Source: Myxococcales bacterium (GTDB lineage Bacteria; Myxococcota_A; Polyangia; Haliangiales; Haliangiaceae). From it: DNA of 64,000 nucleotides. Both the position numbers and the translations under genes were made by a program. This document shows positions 63,034-64,000 of the stretch, one piece after another. How positions within the stretch are numbered: the first letter of the stretch is position 1; the number at the start of each line of letters is the position of its first letter. The notes beneath the pieces are model-generated. The model did no database searches. It saw only the letters and a list, made by a program, of their open reading frames with translations, and had not been told where the DNA came from. The stretch is taken from positions 112,270-176,269 of the forward strand of contig JADJJK010000019.1 in the NCBI GenBank assembly GCA_016706545.1, in the 5' to 3' direction.

Positions 63034-64000
63034 ATGGAGAAACTCGTTCTCGTACATCTCTCCGACATCCACTTCACCCGCATATCGGGTGTCTCCGTGC
63101 ATGACCTTGACAAGAACCTGCGGACAGAACTGGTCTTGGATGCGACCACGGTTGCCAGGGAGATCGGCCCGGTCACTGGCGTCCTCGTCACGGGCGACAT
63201 CGCGTACTCCGGCAGCGAGGTCGAGTTCGATCATTCCACCATCTGGCTCCGCGTTTCCTGTCGAGCGCCCGGGTGCCGCGAGGAGAGCGTCTGGGTCGTG
63301 CCCGGGAACCACGACGTCGATCGCCCGAAGACGAAGCGCAAGCTCACTCGGATGCTCCACCAAGGCGTCAGGAAGGATGGCTCAGATGTCGACAAGGAGC
63401 TTCGTGAGATCTTCTCCGACGCGCAGTCTGCGGCAGCTCTCCTCGAGCCGTTGGCCGACTATAACAAGTTCGCGGGGCGTTTCGGATGCTCGATCTCAGC
63501 CGAGAAACACTACTGGGAGCGTGCCCTCGAGCTTAGCTGCGGGACTGCCGTTCGACTCCGGGGCCTCACGAGCGCGCTTGTTTCGAACGACGATGATCGG
63601 CGCACAGATATCGTTCTAGGAGCGGCGCAAGCGACCGTCGAACGTGGTCCTGGCGTGCTCCACATGACGCTCTGCCATCACCCACCAGATTGGCTTCGGG
63701 ACCACGACGCTGTCGAAGACCACTTGAACTCCAAGGTCCACATCCAGCTCTTTGGGCACAAGCACTCGCAGCGGCTCGATGAGATCAACGGGAAGGTGCG
63801 CCTCGTCGCCGGAGCAATGCACCCGGAGCGCAACGAACCGGCATGGCTACCCACCTACAACTTCTTGGAGATCTCGCGCCGAGACAGCGACCGCATCGGC
63901 CTTCGCGTCTATAAGCGCCAGTGGAACCAGCCGGACACCAACTTCGTTGCGTGGCGCGACCCGAACACCGGGAAGGACCACCGCGAGTTCTTCTGGTCGG
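63034..64000 (+). CDS. calcineurin-like metallophosphoesterase, 3' partial
   Basis: Frame open to the window edge; 322 codons seen. Motifs in order: LSDIHF (D-x-H), VTGDIAYSG (GD), VPGNHDVDRP (GNHD), TLCHHPPDW (H) and LFGHKHSQRL (GHxH). All metal ligands of the metallophosphoesterase superfamily are in place. Further C-terminal sequence lies outside the window. GC is lower than in the acetate operon, and the small coupled ORF upstream plus this compositional change hint at a different, accessory locus. Stand-alone phosphoesterases like this occur in defence and nucleotide-signalling loci; no direct evidence here. Confidence 0.82.
   Translation, partial: MEKLVLVHLSDIHFTRISGVSVHDLDKNLRTELVLDATTVAREIGPVTGVLVTGDIAYSGSEVEFDHSTIWLRVSCRAPGCREESVWVVPGNHDVDRPKTKRKLTRMLHQGVRKDGSDVDKELREIFSDAQSAAALLEPLADYNKFAGRFGCSISAEKHYWERALELSCGTAVRLRGLTSALVSNDDDRRTDIVLGAAQATVERGPGVLHMTLCHHPPDWLRDHDAVEDHLNSKVHIQLFGHKHSQRLDEINGKVRLVAGAMHPERNEPAWLPTYNFLEISRRDSDRIGLRVYKRQWNQPDTNFVAWRDPNTGKDHREFFWS

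Overview
The window is GC-rich DNA with dense, strongly GC3-biased coding, two NtrC-type sigma-54 activators, an FHA/coiled-coil protein, many lipoproteins and single-haem secreted proteins. This fits a Myxococcota-type (deltaproteobacterial) chromosome; the placement is inferred from gene content and was not tested by phylogeny.

Layout. 0-7.8 kb: a 5'-truncated S1C-type protease, a three-gene CbrX/CbrA/CbrB-like sensor-regulator operon on the minus strand, a membrane protein and a 2-hydroxyacid dehydrogenase. 8.2-13.4 kb: a secreted CxxCH protein and the sdhCAB operon (Bacillus/Wolinella-type succinate dehydrogenase). 13.5-19.2 kb: an MFS transporter, a repeat-rich spacer, a DUF222-HNH endonuclease, a frameshifted MAPEG protein and an AraC regulator. 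19.3-25.3 kb: a minus-strand operon reading astA-like, secreted protein, membrane-anchored protein, NtrC-type regulator, then a TPR-like membrane protein; a polysaccharide deacetylase lies upstream. 25.6-31.6 kb: a mono-haem lipoprotein, a 1233-residue FHA coiled-coil protein, and purK/purE.

31.7-36.9 kb is the most unusual segment. It is an AT-richer island bounded by perfect 194-bp direct repeats of the tsaC/sua5 3' end. It carries only two genes. The first is a very large fusion of an actin/Hsp70-like ATPase region to a McrB-like AAA+ domain. The second is a DUF2357/DUF524-like (McrC-type) partner whose nuclease-like motif has Thr where Lys is expected. This looks like a horizontally acquired anti-invader (defence) system. 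I do not recognise the architecture as a named system.

36.7-49.3 kb: tsaC, a GST, a lipoprotein, a spermidine-synthase-like protein, a DprA-like plus phosphoribosyltransferase pair, a DUF4375 protein, a quinone-oxidoreductase-like protein, two small lipoproteins, an aldehyde ferredoxin oxidoreductase with a MoaD-like partner, aat, and a phosphotransferase gene split by a complete IS66-family element (49341-51830). 52-57 kb: a DCC-family protein, a Cys-rich secreted peptide, an alpha/beta hydrolase, a metallophosphoesterase with a peptidoglycan-binding tail, and an N-acylglucosamine-2-epimerase-like lipoprotein. 57.5-62.7 kb: a porin, acs, a DUF485 protein and actP, forming an acetate uptake and activation cluster. 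The window ends in a small ORF and a 3'-truncated metallophosphoesterase of lower GC.

Two window-wide features matter. At least a dozen single-base frameshifts break otherwise conserved genes, some at C/G runs, which suggests consensus indels in a long-read assembly. Short 10-12 bp tandem repeats occur repeatedly in intergenic spacers. A structured dispersed repeat is present at about 15.2 kb and 53.0 kb.
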